A DNA stretch of 64,000 nucleotides from CANKHA01 sp963731585. Lineage in GTDB: Bacteria > Pseudomonadota > Alphaproteobacteria > Rhizobiales > Xanthobacteraceae. The stretch is taken from contig CAVSWC010000013.1 in the NCBI GenBank assembly GCA_963731585.1, positions 682,001 through 746,000 on the forward strand, read 5' to 3'. Positions 49,629 through 59,360 of this stretch are shown here, in pieces. The notes beneath the pieces were generated by a model, which did no database searches, was not told the DNA's origin, and worked only from the letters and a program-made list of their open reading frames with translations. The position numbers and the translations under genes are program-made. How positions within the stretch are numbered: the stretch's first letter is position 1; each line of letters opens with the position of its first letter.

Positions 49629-51659
49629 ATGCTTGAGTTTCTGGATGTCTTTCGTCTCGATGACATCGCCAAAGGCTTTGTCGGAGTCACCGCGCCATTT
49701 CCCCTGCTGCTGATGGTTCTCGGTGTGATCGTGGCGAGCTTCTTTGCCGCTGCGCCGGGCATCGGCGGTCTGCTGTTGCTGTCGTTGCTGATGCCCTATG
49801 CGATGACGCTGGACCCCTTTGCCTATATCGCGCTGATCTTTGGCGCTGCGACCGTCGGCAATACCGCCAATACCTTCACCTCGGTGCTGATTGGCGTGCC
49901 CGGCGGGTCGGGATCGCAGGCGACGATTCTCGATGGTTATCCGATGGCCAAGCAAGGCCAGGCCAACCGTGCGCTCGGCGCGGCCTTCTTCGGCTCGCTC
50001 GTCGGCGCTTTTATTGGCGCCTTGGCGTTCATTATTTCGCTGCCGTTCTTCAAGCCGCTGGTGCTCAGCCTCGGCTCGCCGGAATTCCTGATGATGTGTC
50101 TGCTCGGTCTGTCGGCGGTCGCCATCCTCGGGGGAAAGCAGCCGGTGCGCGGCTTGATCAGCGCCACTGTCGGCATGGCCATCGCGCTCGTCGGCACTGA
50201 TGCGCGTACCGGCATCGAGCGTTTCACTTTCGGCATTAGTTATCTCTGGGACGGCGTCTCGCTGATCATCATCGCCATGGGAATGTTCGCGGTGCCGGAA
50301 ATGGTCGACATCTTCCGCCGCAAGACCAGCATCGCGGAAATGGAGCCGCTGAAGGGCGGCCAGCTGGAGGGCGTGAAGGACGTCTTCCGTCACTGGTGGC
50401 TGGTGGTGCGCTCCAGCATCGTGGGCGTCTGGGTGGGCGTGCTGCCGGGCCTCGGCAGCTCCGTGGCCGACTGGTTCGCCTATGCCCATGCCATGCAGAC
50501 CGAGAAGAACACCGAGAATTTCGGCAAGGGCGACATTCGCGGCGTGATTGCGCCCGAGAGCGCGAACAACGCCAAGGAAGGCGGCGACCTGATCCCCACG
50601 CTGCTGTTCGGCATTCCGGGCGGCAGTTCGATGGCGATCATCCTGATCGGCATGACGGCGGTCGGCATCCAGCCGGGAACCGCGATCCTCACGCATCAGG
50701 CGCCGTATATGTACGGCACGATCTGGACCCTGGTGATTGCGAACACGGTGGCGACGCTGCTGTCGATGGTCTTCGTCAAGCAGTTCTGCAAAGCCTGCAT
50801 GGTTCCCTACTATTACATGATCCCGTCGGTCTTCTTGTTCTGCATTGTCGGCGCCTACGGCAATGAACTGGACATCTATGACCTCATCGCGCTGCTCTTC
50901 TTCTCCGCGCTCGGGATCATCATGCGGCGCTATGGCTGGCCGCGCCCGCCGTTGCTGGTGGCTGTCGTGCTCGGCGCCCAGGTGCAGCAATATCTCTGGC
51001 TGTCGGTCGACCGCTACGGCCTGGAATGGATGCTGTTCCCGAGCATCATCTTCCTTTTCCTGCTGATAGTGGCGACCGTCGCCTATCCCTTCATCCGCAA
51101 CTGGCTCCAAAGCCGCAAGATGATGGACATGGATGTCCTGCATGAGCTGACGCGCTCACAGGAGAAGGGTAGCCTCGTGATGTGCTTCTTCCTCGTCGCG
51201 TTGTTCGTCGGGATGATCATCATGGGGCAACGCTGGCCGCTGCGCGCGTCGTTGCCGGTCTATTTCATCGCGGCGTTGGGACTGTTTTTGACCGCGATCC
51301 AGATCCTGCGCGACATTTTGGCCATGCGACAAATGCGACTGGCTGGCCAGGCGCCCAGCCCGTTTACGCGCGAGGAGAATCTACTTGAGCTCAATGCCTG
51401 GCTGTGGCTCGCGGGCCTGGCGCTAAGCTGCTACGTCATCGGCTTCCACATCACATTCCTGATCTATCCGCTGCTGTTCGGTTATGTATACGGCCCCAGC
51501 CCCCGGAATTCGCTTTATATTTCGCTCTCCGGCCTCCTTCTTGTGTTCGGCATTTTCGACTATTTCGTCGGCACGGTCTGGCCGAACCCGATCGATGACT
51601 TCATCGGCGACGCCATGCTGTATGCCCTCAACAGCTTCCTCGATCTGTTTCGAAGTTGA
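49629..51659 (+). CDS. TctA-TctB fusion: tripartite tricarboxylate transporter membrane protein
   Basis: 676 residues, against about 500 for TctA alone. Residues 1-500 are the TctA large permease: the GxPGSGSQATILDGYPMAKQ block (near residue 95), a repeat-like second half with NNAKEGGDLIPTLLFGIPGGSS, and many helices. Residues 510-670 carry four or so further helices (KGSLVMCFFLVALFVGMIIM, ALPVYFIAAL, ALSCYVIGFHITFLIYPLLF) that match the small TctB subunit. The fusion removes the need for a separate tctB gene, none of which is seen here. Bug receptors at 51863 and 54541 are its likely partners. Confidence 0.87.
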   Translation: MLEFLDVFRLDDIAKGFVGVTAPFPLLLMVLGVIVASFFAAAPGIGGLLLLSLLMPYAMTLDPFAYIALIFGAATVGNTANTFTSVLIGVPGGSGSQATILDGYPMAKQGQANRALGAAFFGSLVGAFIGALAFIISLPFFKPLVLSLGSPEFLMMCLLGLSAVAILGGKQPVRGLISATVGMAIALVGTDARTGIERFTFGISYLWDGVSLIIIAMGMFAVPEMVDIFRRKTSIAEMEPLKGGQLEGVKDVFRHWWLVVRSSIVGVWVGVLPGLGSSVADWFAYAHAMQTEKNTENFGKGDIRGVIAPESANNAKEGGDLIPTLLFGIPGGSSMAIILIGMTAVGIQPGTAILTHQAPYMYGTIWTLVIANTVATLLSMVFVKQFCKACMVPYYYMIPSVFLFCIVGAYGNELDIYDLIALLFFSALGIIMRRYGWPRPPLLVAVVLGAQVQQYLWLSVDRYGLEWMLFPSIIFLFLLIVATVAYPFIRNWLQSRKMMDMDVLHELTRSQEKGSLVMCFFLVALFVGMIIMGQRWPLRASLPVYFIAALGLFLTAIQILRDILAMRQMRLAGQAPSPFTREENLLELNAWLWLAGLALSCYVIGFHITFLIYPLLFGYVYGPSPRNSLYISLSGLLLVFGIFDYFVGTVWPNPIDDFIGDAMLYALNSFLDLFRS

Positions 51660-51688
51660 CGGCTGGCACCGGCTGGATGCATAAATCG

Positions 51689-51731
51689 AAACACGTTCAT
51701 GTTTTTGCATAAACCGCCCGTATGCTATGAT
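51689..51731 (+). promoter_or_regulatory. Candidate operator and promoter before Bug receptor 2
   Basis: AAACA-CGTTCA-TGTTT (51689-51704) is an inverted repeat. TATGAT at 51726 with TTTTGC 17 bp upstream could be a sigma-70-type promoter overlapping it. Based on sequence pattern only. Confidence 0.3.
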
Positions 51732-51862
51732 CCGGGCAGAGCTCGCGGCCCCAGTCGGGCGCTCCGGTCCGAAGGGACGGAGGCCGGGCGGTGCGCGGGC
51801 CTAGGCCAGGTCAAGGGCGCAACGTCGGACGCGACGCAAACGCTGAATTCAGGGAGAAAGCC

Positions 51863-53215
51863 ATGTCGTTAGGACTACAGACAAGCCTGAGGCGCACCGC
51901 TCTTGCTCTTCTCTGTGGCGGCGCCTTGCTGGCCGGCACCGGTTTCGCTGGCGCGCAGGTTTCCTTCAAAGGCAAGACCATCGACGTCATCATGGGATCG
52001 GCGGCGGGCGGCGGCACGGACGGCACGACCCGTCTCGTTGGTCAATTCCTGGAGAAATATCTGCCCGGTAATCCGTCGATGCGCTACCGCAACATCCCGG
52101 GCGGCCATGGCACCAAGGGCCTCAACTTCTTCAACAAGGCGAAGCCTGATGGGCTGACATGGGCGGGCGGCTCGAGTTCGCACACCGACCCGAACTCCCT
52201 GCAGAAGGACGTCGTCGAGTATAACCCCACGAAATTTCATTTCTTCGGCGGTGTTTCGCGCGGTGGCTCGATCGTGACCATCCGCAAGGAGAAGCTGGCT
52301 GACCTTACCGACAAGTCCAAGCCGCCCGTTGTTGTCGGCGTCATAGATGGCAATCGCAGCTGGGAGCAGATGATCAATTTCGGCGCGGAATGGTTGAACT
52401 GGAATGTCCGCTTCGTCGTCGGCTATCCAGGAACGAGCTTCATGGTGCTGGCGATCCGCCGCGGCGAAACCGACATGATGGGCACGTCCAATTGGCAGCT
52501 GCTGAAGGAGATGTATGACACCGGCGGCTTCGTGGGCGTCGCGCAGCTCGGCGGCGGCAACGCGGACGACGAGCAGATCGAGAAGCGCGCGGAGTTCCAG
52601 AGCGTCCCGACCTTCAACACGCTCGTCGAAGGCAAAGTTTCTGGTCTCGATAAGCGTGTGTTCGACTTCTGGACCGCGCTTAACGATATCGACAAATGGT
52701 ATTCACTGCCGCCCAACACGCCGCCGGCAATCGTTAAGGCCTATCGCGACGCTTGGGCGAAGATGGTGAAGGATCCGGAATTCATCCGGCAGGGCAAGCT
52801 GCAGTTCAGCGCCGACTTCGCGCCGGTGCCGGGCGAGAAGCAGCAGCAGATGGTGAACATCACGGCCTATCCTGACCCGGAAATTACGCAGTACATGGAG
52901 AAGCTGAAGGCAAAATATGGCCTGCCGGCCAAGCCGCTGAGTGACGAGGAAATCGCGGAAATGGCGAAAGCCAAGGGCTTGGACAAAGCCGAGGTGCCGT
53001 CGGTGAAAGCCAAGCTCACCGCAGTCAGCGCGGGGGGCCGTGACATCGAGTTCACCGCTGGCGGCGCCAGCAAGAAGCTGGACGTGAGCAGCAGCCGCAC
53101 CAGTGTCAGCATCGCGGGCAAGAAAACGACGCGCGATCAGCTCAAGGCCGGCATGGAATGCGAAGTCCAGGCGATGAGCGAGGCCCAGGAGGCAAGCGGC
53201 ATCGCCTGCAACTGA
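51863..53215 (+). CDS. TTT/Bug-family receptor 2 with a C-terminal extra domain
   Basis: 450 residues, about 120 more than usual. Signal peptide MSLGLQTSLRRTALALLCGG, ending GAQ. Bug domain: VSFKGKTIDVIMGSAAGGGT, MRYRNIPGGHGTKGL, GRSWEQ-like region, WYSLPPNTPPAIVKAYRDAW. After about residue 365 the chain continues with SDEEIAEMAKAKGLD and a small beta-rich module (VKAKLTAVSAGGRDIEFTAGG, TSVSIAGKKTTRDQLKAGM) ending CN. The extension is also found in no other receptor in this window. Start ATG 51863 after AGGGAGAAAG. Confidence 0.85.
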   Translation: MSLGLQTSLRRTALALLCGGALLAGTGFAGAQVSFKGKTIDVIMGSAAGGGTDGTTRLVGQFLEKYLPGNPSMRYRNIPGGHGTKGLNFFNKAKPDGLTWAGGSSSHTDPNSLQKDVVEYNPTKFHFFGGVSRGGSIVTIRKEKLADLTDKSKPPVVVGVIDGNRSWEQMINFGAEWLNWNVRFVVGYPGTSFMVLAIRRGETDMMGTSNWQLLKEMYDTGGFVGVAQLGGGNADDEQIEKRAEFQSVPTFNTLVEGKVSGLDKRVFDFWTALNDIDKWYSLPPNTPPAIVKAYRDAWAKMVKDPEFIRQGKLQFSADFAPVPGEKQQQMVNITAYPDPEITQYMEKLKAKYGLPAKPLSDEEIAEMAKAKGLDKAEVPSVKAKLTAVSAGGRDIEFTAGGASKKLDVSSSRTSVSIAGKKTTRDQLKAGMECEVQAMSEAQEASGIACN

Positions 53216-53239
53216 GCAGCTTCAGTGTCGCTGGGGAGG

Positions 53240-53270
53240 CTGGCGCCCTGCACAGGGCGCCAGGCTGTTT
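53240..53270 (+). terminator. Hairpin after Bug receptor 2
   Basis: Perfect 11-bp stem CTGGCGCCCTG / CAGGGCGCCAG with a CA loop, followed by GCTGTTT. The T-run is short, so termination may be partial. Confidence 0.6.
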
Positions 53271-53332
53271 CAGGGGCAAATAACTAATCACCGGGGTGCA
53301 ACGCCCCGATTCAATCGAGGAGGAGTCGAGGA

Positions 53333-54329
53333 ATGGACCATATTCAGTTTCCCTATCGCTCATCGAGCCATTTGGCTCTGATGCATGTGATCAATGAAAC
53401 GGGCGCTTGGGAACGGAATGGTCTCAAGGTCGATTTCGACAAGATCATCAGCCGCGGCGATGCCCACGACCTCGTGCCCAAGGCGCGAAGTCGAGTTCGT
53501 CTCCGGCAACCACGTCTCCACCTATGCCGCGCGCGCGAAGGGCGACACCTGGCAATATCTCGGCCAGACGGTGAGCAAGAACAACCTGTTCCTGATCACG
53601 CGCCCGGACGCCGACATCGACAAGCTGGAAGACGTCCGCGGACGCAAATTCGGCAACCGCGGCCGTCATCCCGGTCTGAACACCTGGCTCTATCTGAAGC
53701 AGGCCGGCCTCAATCCGGATAAGGACGAGGTCGAACTGGTGACGGAGAAGCGCGAGGAAGATGAGGCAGGCGCCAAGAAGGTGAAGGGCAAGAGCCTGCT
53801 CAACATGGTGGGCGACAGCGACGTCGACGCCGCCTTCGTCAATCAGCCGCGCACCGAACAGGCGCGCCGCATGGGCCTGAAAGTGATCGACATTCCGACC
53901 CAGGACATGATCTTCTTCATGACCATTTCGTCGTCGGCCAAGATGGTCACGGAGCGTCCGGACGTCGTCGAAGCGCGTGCTCAAATCGGTGCTGGAAGGC
54001 ATCGCCTACTTCAAGCAGAACCGCGATGAGACGATCAAGATCCTGATGCAGACAAGCACAAGAAGGAAGGCGATCTCGATCTGGCTATGGCGACCAAGGT
54101 TTACGACGATCTCGCCCCGCGGCTGGAGCCGAAGCTCTATCCGAGCCTGCCGGCGGTCTACAATGTCTATCAGGAAGCCCTGAAGCAGGACGAGAAGAAC
54201 GGCGACGCTGCCAAGATCCATCCGTTGGCGCTGTGGAACGTGAACTTCCTGCGCGAGATCGACGACAGCGGGTTCGTCAACAATCTGTACAAGGGCCATC
54301 CGCACCTGCTGAACGGGCACGGAGGCTAG
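53333..54329 (+). CDS. 4,5-dihydroxyphthalate decarboxylase-like / NMT1-fold protein, second copy (frameshifts)
   Basis: About 330 residues. The start MDHIQFPYRSSSHLALMHV lacks a signal peptide, as in the gene at 17844. Binding-protein-fold blocks: NETGAWERNGLKVDFDKI, VEFVSGNHVSTYAARAKGD, KNNLFLITRPDADIDKLED, KFGNRGRHPGLNTWLYLKQAG, VDAAFVNQPR. Extra bases near 53490, 53980 and 54055 break it. A GAGGAGGAGT stretch precedes the ATG. It sits between two Bug receptors, so it could equally be a receptor-derived enzyme acting on the imported acid or a cytoplasmic binding protein. Confidence 0.65.
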
Positions 54330-54337
54330 CGGGACAT

Positions 54338-54480
54338 GATGCCCGGGCGCATGATCCGGCGAAGTGGAAACCGGTTCGCCGATAAGATCATGCGCTAGTT
54401 TAAAAGCGAGCGCGCGAACGCAGATCAGTTCGCAATTGCGCAAGCTTGATGCGTCGCAAAACCGGTGCCCACATCGTCCG
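54338..54480. repeat. Long imperfect palindromic repeat, family D
   Basis: GCATGATCCGGCGAA ... TTCGCCGATAAGATCATGC forms a strong hairpin; GAAGTGGAAACCGGTTC and AAAACCGGTGCCCAC match the repeat at 17158-17308. It separates the NMT1-like gene from Bug receptor 3. Confidence 0.78.
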
Positions 54481-54540
54481 GGCAGGCTTGCTGATCGCGC
54501 GCGGACGGCCGCAAGCGGCTAGATAGGTAGGAGGCCTGCG

Positions 54541-55557
54541 ATGCTGACATCGACCGTCGTCCGCGAGGCCGCCGTTGCGGCGGCCTTTGCGGGTCTTTTG
54601 TTGGCGTATCCCGCCGCGGCACAGGAAGTTTCCTTCGCCGGCAAGAAGATCGACATGTATATCGGCTCGTCGCCGGGCGGCGGCACCGACCTGTCGTCGC
54701 GGCTGATTGGCGATTACGTCGCCAAATATCTTCCGGGCAAGCCGACCATCGTCTATCGCAACATCCCCGGCGGGCAGGGCGTCAAGGCGCTGAATTATTT
54801 CGCCAAGGACGTGAAGCCGGACGGCACGGGCTTTGCCGGCGGCAGCCAGGGGCATTTCGATCCCGCCGGCGGGCGGCAGTCGGCGATCGAATATGATCCG
54901 CTTGCCTTCAAATATATCGGCGGCGTCAATCGCGGCGGCACCGTCTTCGTCTTCCGCAAGGAGGCGATCGCGCGGCTGAGCAATCCTTCCGCAAAGCCGG
55001 TTGTCGTGCCGGCGGTCGCGGGCGCGAGCACCGGCCCGCAGATGGCGCTGTGGGGCAAGGAGCATCTCGGCTGGAACGTCAAATTCGTGATCGGCTATAG
55101 CGGCACGCCGGCCATGATCCTTGCGGCGATGAATGGCGAGGCGGATTGCATGGCCTCGTCCAGCACCTCTCAGCTCAAGCCGCTGCTCGACAATTCCAAC
55201 TTCGCAGTCTTCACGCAGCTTGGCGATCTGAACGAGAGCGGCAAATTCGTGCCGCGCACGGCGTTCCCCAATGTCAAAGTCTTCGCCGACATGATCATGC
55301 CGAAGCTGTCGCAGAATGATGCGGAGATTTTGCTGGCCTGGCTGCAGACGCAGTATATCGACAAATGGTTTGCGCTGCCGCCGAATACGCCGGAGCCTGT
55401 CGTGAATACCTATAAGAAGGCCTTCGACCAGGCGGTGAAGGATCCGGAATTCATCAAGGCGGCGGCGCTGCAGTTCGGCGAGGATTTCGGCACCACCAAC
55501 GCGCAGAACATGACCGCGCTTGTGAACGGCATGGTCAAGAATGCGGCAGCGCGTTGA
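54541..55557 (+). CDS. TTT/Bug-family receptor 3
   Basis: 338 residues, intact. Signal peptide MLTSTVVREAAVAAAFAG, ending AAAQ. Domain blocks: VSFAGKKIDMYIGSSPGGGT, TIVYRNIPGGQGVKAL, QSAIEYDPLAFKYIGG, NVKFVIGYSGTPAM, WFALPPNTPEPVV. Closely related to receptor 2 but without its extra domain, so the two likely arose by local duplication. A GTAGGAGG site precedes ATG 54541. Confidence 0.9.
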   Translation: MLTSTVVREAAVAAAFAGLLLAYPAAAQEVSFAGKKIDMYIGSSPGGGTDLSSRLIGDYVAKYLPGKPTIVYRNIPGGQGVKALNYFAKDVKPDGTGFAGGSQGHFDPAGGRQSAIEYDPLAFKYIGGVNRGGTVFVFRKEAIARLSNPSAKPVVVPAVAGASTGPQMALWGKEHLGWNVKFVIGYSGTPAMILAAMNGEADCMASSSTSQLKPLLDNSNFAVFTQLGDLNESGKFVPRTAFPNVKVFADMIMPKLSQNDAEILLAWLQTQYIDKWFALPPNTPEPVVNTYKKAFDQAVKDPEFIKAAALQFGEDFGTTNAQNMTALVNGMVKNAAAR

Positions 55558-55629
55558 CAAACACATGAAGGCGATGCGCGTCAAACACGGCTTGCCGGAA
55601 GACTAAAAATCATTATGCGGAGGAAGGAA

Positions 55630-56037
55630 ATGGGAATCGAGATCATCAACCCGAAGGAAGTCGCCTTCACCAACAAGAAGCGCACGGTGCTGATGAGTAC
55701 GCGCAAGCTGCATAGTTGGCTGATTTACTATGAACCGGGCCGGCGAGACGAGATGCATTGCCACAACGGCGATCAGACCTTCCACATGATCGCGGGCGAG
55801 TGCACGATGTCGTTTCCCGACGGCGGCAAGGTGGTGATGACCCCCGGCATGTCGGCGCTGATCACCGGCGGCTCATTTTATCAGCTCGACAACAGCGGCG
55901 ACGGTCCCATGGTGATGATGGGCACGCGCTCCGGCCACAAGGATGCCAACCAGCACATCCTTTACTCCACCCGTGAGAACAAGCGGGCCAAGAAAAACGC
56001 AGAGCATGCCGCCGCCCACGGCCGGCCGGCGGAATAA
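55630..56037 (+). CDS. Small single-cupin protein
   Basis: 135 residues. One cupin barrel with metal ligands in EMHCHNGDQTFHMIAGE (H-x-H and E) and the late HKDANQH. ATG 55630 follows GCGGAGGAAGGAA, a strong site; an upstream ATG at 55615 would bury it. No frameshift. It may be an auxiliary dioxygenase/isomerase or a binding protein for the imported compound; no closer assignment is possible. Confidence 0.82.
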   Translation: MGIEIINPKEVAFTNKKRTVLMSTRKLHSWLIYYEPGRRDEMHCHNGDQTFHMIAGECTMSFPDGGKVVMTPGMSALITGGSFYQLDNSGDGPMVMMGTRSGHKDANQHILYSTRENKRAKKNAEHAAAHGRPAE

Positions 56038-56067
56038 AACGGCGAAGCGCTCGGCCTGCCGGCTTCG

Positions 56068-56094
56068 ATACGGCGGACTGATCGGCCGCCGTAT
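56068..56094 (+). terminator. Hairpin between cupin and livK-like genes
   Basis: ATACGGCGG / CCGCCGTAT, a 9-bp stem with a 9-nt loop, 31 bp after the cupin stop and with no T-run. Possible terminator or processing site. Confidence 0.4.
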
Positions 56095-56175
56095 GCGACT
56101 AACAACGCACTTTTGGCCCCTCGGGCAATCCGATATCATTCGCCGGACGCTGATTACGCATTGAAAGGCTTGACT

Positions 56176-57353
56176 ATGCGGACACAATTGGTTGCCGTGG
56201 CGGCGCTTTTGACCCTGGCCGCAAGCCCCGCCGCCGGGCAGGGCAAACCGGTCAAGATCGGATTCATCAGCACCTTCAGCGGCCCGACCGCCGTGATCGG
56301 CAATGACATGCGCAACTCGTTTGAGCTTGCGCTCGATCATCTCGGCCGCAAGATCGGCGGCCAGCCGGTGGAGGTGATCTATGAGGACGATCAGCAGAAG
56401 CCGGAAGTCGGCGTGCAGAAGACACGGAAACTGATCGAATCCGACAAGGTCGATTTCCTTGTCGGCTACATCTGGTCGAACGTGCTGCTGGCTTCGCTCA
56501 AGCCAGCGGTCGATTCCAAGACCTTCCTGATCACCGCCAACGCCGGCCCGCACCAGATCGCCGGCGAGCAATGCTCGCCCTATGTGTTCTCGACTTCCTG
56601 GCAGAACGACCAGACGCCGCAGGCGATGGGCCACTACATGAACCAGAAGGGCGTGAAATCGGTCTTCCTGATCGGGCCGAACTATGCCGCCGGCAAGGAC
56701 ATGTTGGGGGGCGTCGCCTCGACTTTCAGGGGCACAGATCGTCGGGCAGGAACTGACCAAGTGGCCCGATCAGCTCGACTTCTCCGCCGAATTGTCAAAG
56801 GCGCGGGCCGCCAAGCCCGACGCCATTTTTGTGTTTTATCCCGGCGCGGCCGGCGTGCAATTTCTTACCCAATATGCACAATCCGGCCTCAAGGCCCAGA
56901 TTCCGCTCTACACCGTCTTCACCATCGACGAACTGAGCCTGCCGCGGCAGGGCGAGCTCGCGCTTGGAGTGCCCGGCGCGCAGCAATGGGTGAACGATCT
57001 GCCCAACGAGGCCAACAAGAAGTTTGTCGACGATTACACGCAAGAAACATCCTGGCCTGTCGCCTAGCTTCTACGGCGCGCAGTCTTACGACGCCGCCAA
57101 TCTCATCAACAGCGCCGTGGTGGCCGTGCAAGGCGACACCAGCAAGAAGAATGAGATGCGCAAGGAGATGGAGAAGGCGAACTTCAAGTCCGTGCGCGGC
57201 AATTTCAAGTACGGCAAGAATCACATTCCGATCCAAAATTTCTATCTGCAGGACGTTGTGAAGAACGCCGAAGGCAAGCTGGTGCTCAAGACCGTGGACA
57301 CGATTGTGGAGAATAACCAGGATCGGTTTGTCAACGAGTGCAACATGCAGTGA
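56176..57353 (+). CDS. Branched-chain-type ABC transporter substrate-binding protein (LivK-like; frameshifts)
   Basis: About 390 residues. Signal peptide MRTQLVAVAALLTLAASPAAG. Type I periplasmic binding fold: VKIGFISTFSGPTAVIGNDM, GGQPVEVIYEDDQQKPEVG, KVDFLVGYIWSNV, GVKSVFLIGPNYAAGKDM, KPDAIFVFYPGAAGVQFL. Extra bases near 56735 and 57045 break the frame. First gene of the complete Liv-type system that follows; aromatic acids are common substrates of such clusters in this group. Confidence 0.87.
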
Positions 57354-57419
57354 AGGATATGCAGGACGCGGGCCGTTCATTGCCTTGCGTGATTTGATTG
57401 TTCTCGACCGGCGGGCGCT

Positions 57420-58337
57420 ATGCTGTATTTCCTTGAGCAATGCCTCAACGGCGTGCAGCTCGGCATGCTGCTGTTCCTGGTCGCTGCCGGCCTGACGCTG
57501 ATTTTCGGCATCATGGATCTCGTCAACCTGGCGCACGGCTCGCTCTATATGCTCGGCGCCTATTTCGCCGCGACTTTCGCGGCGTTGACCGGCAGCTTCG
57601 TGCTCGGCGCTATTCTTGCGCTGGTTGCAACGCTGTGCGTGGGAATGGCGGTCGAGGTGATCGCCATGCGCCGTCTTTACGGCCGCGACCACCTCGACCA
57701 CGTCCTCGGAACGTTCGGCCTGCTGCTGTTTTTCAACGAGCTGGTGAGGCTGATATGGGGCCCGGCCGGCATGACGCTCAGCTTGCCTCCCGCCATGCTG
57801 ACCGCCGTCCAGATTCTCCCCGGCGTCTATTACCCGCTTTATCGCACCGTCATCATCATCGTGGCATTGTTCGTCGCCATCTTTCTCTATGTGCTTATCA
57901 TGCGCACGCGTCTTGGGATGCTGATCCGGGCCGGCGCATCCAACCGCGAGATGGTCGGTGCGCTCGGCATCAACATCAAGCTGCTCTATACCTTCGTGTT
58001 CGGCCTCGGCGCGGCGCTTGCCGGCCTTGCCGGCTTCATGCAGGCGCCGATTCTCACCGTGCAGATCGGCATGGGCGAGAACATCCTCATTCTGGCTTTT
58101 GTCGTCATCATCATCGGCGGCATCGGGTCGATACGGGGAGCGTTCGTCGCTTCGATTTTTGCCGGGCTGGTCGATACTCTCGGCCGAGCCTTCCTGCCGG
58201 ATCTGCTCAGGCTTTTTCTCAGTTCCGCCGCCGCGTCGACCGCCGCCCCTGCGCTGTCCTCGATGCTGATCTATGTCTTGATGGCGACGGTGCTGATGCT
58301 GCGCCCCGGAGGGCTGTTCCCAGCGGCCGGCCGATGA
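57420..58337 (+). CDS. livH: Branched-chain-type ABC permease LivH
   Basis: 305 residues, about eight helices. Start LYFLEQCLNGVQLGMLLFLV, then GIMDLVNLAHGSLYMLGAYF, MRTRLGMLIRAGASNREMVGALG (the ATPase-coupling loop) and GGIGSIRGAFVAS. Its stop overlaps the livM ATG (ATGA). Confidence 0.92.
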   Translation: MLYFLEQCLNGVQLGMLLFLVAAGLTLIFGIMDLVNLAHGSLYMLGAYFAATFAALTGSFVLGAILALVATLCVGMAVEVIAMRRLYGRDHLDHVLGTFGLLLFFNELVRLIWGPAGMTLSLPPAMLTAVQILPGVYYPLYRTVIIIVALFVAIFLYVLIMRTRLGMLIRAGASNREMVGALGINIKLLYTFVFGLGAALAGLAGFMQAPILTVQIGMGENILILAFVVIIIGGIGSIRGAFVASIFAGLVDTLGRAFLPDLLRLFLSSAAASTAAPALSSMLIYVLMATVLMLRPGGLFPAAGR

Positions 58338-59360
58338 ACGGGTTCTTCACCGCGCGCAATATTTTCATTGCGGCGCTGGTTTCTTTCCTGCTGGCTTTGC
58401 CGATTTACACAGGGCTCAGCGGCAACAGTTTCCTGCTGACGCTGTTCACCCGCATCCTCATCCTCGCATTGGCAGCCACCAGCCTCAACCTGATCATGGG
58501 TTTTGGCGGCATGGTGAGCTTCGGCCATGCCGCCTATCTCGGCGTCGGCGGCTACGTGGTCGGTATCCTGGCCTATGAGGGGATTTCCTCCGGCTTCGTG
58601 CAATGGCCGCTGGCGATCCTGATCTCGGCGCTGTTCGCGCTCGCCATCGGCGCGTTGTCGCTGCGCACGCGCGGGGTCTATTTCATCATGATCACGCTCG
58701 CCTTCGCGCAGATGGTCTATTACGTCGCCGTCGGTCTTAGCCGTTACGGCGCCGACGACGGCCTGACCATCTACCGCGGCAGCCAGTTCGCCGGGCTGCT
58801 CGATCTCTCCAACCGCACGGTGTTCTACTATGTCTGCCTCGCGCTGCTGCTGGGCGCGATCTATCTGATCTGGCGGCTGATCAATTCCCGCTTCGGCATG
58901 GTGATCCGCGGCGCGCGCTCGAATGAGCGCCGCATGCGCGCGATCGGCTTTCCGACCTTTCGATATCGGCTGGTCTGTTTCGTGATCGCCGGGGCGCTAT
59001 GCGGGCTGGCCGGGGCGCTGCTCGCCAATTTCACCAATTTCATCAGTCCGGCGATGATGCATTGGACGCGCTCGGGCGACCTCATCGTCATGGTCGTGCT
59101 CGGCGGCATGGGTTCGGTCTTCGGCCCGACCATCGGCGCCGTTGCGCTGCTGGTGCTGGAGGAGACGCTGCCGCTTTTGATCGGGCGAGCTCGGCTTTCC
59201 GCTGTTCGGCGAGGCGGCGATGCGCGCGGCGGAATATTGGCAGATCGTGTTGGGGCCGATGCTGCTGGCGATCGTGCTGTTCGCCCGCGGTGGCATTTAC
59301 GGCGCGCTGACGAGGGCCGGACCGTGGCTGAAACCGCGCTGCTGCAGATCGAGGGTTTGA
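58334..59360 (+). CDS. livM: Branched-chain-type ABC permease LivM (one frameshift)
   Basis: About 342 residues. MNGFFTARNIFIAALVSFLL, LNLIMGFGGMVSFGHAAYLG, RTRGVYFIMITLAFAQMVYY and VVLGGMGSVFGPTIGA are all standard. An extra G near 59187 shifts it; the repaired tail (GFPLFGEAAMRAAEYWQI, LFARGGIYGAL) runs to TGA 59358, overlapping livG by 37 bp. Confidence 0.88.
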
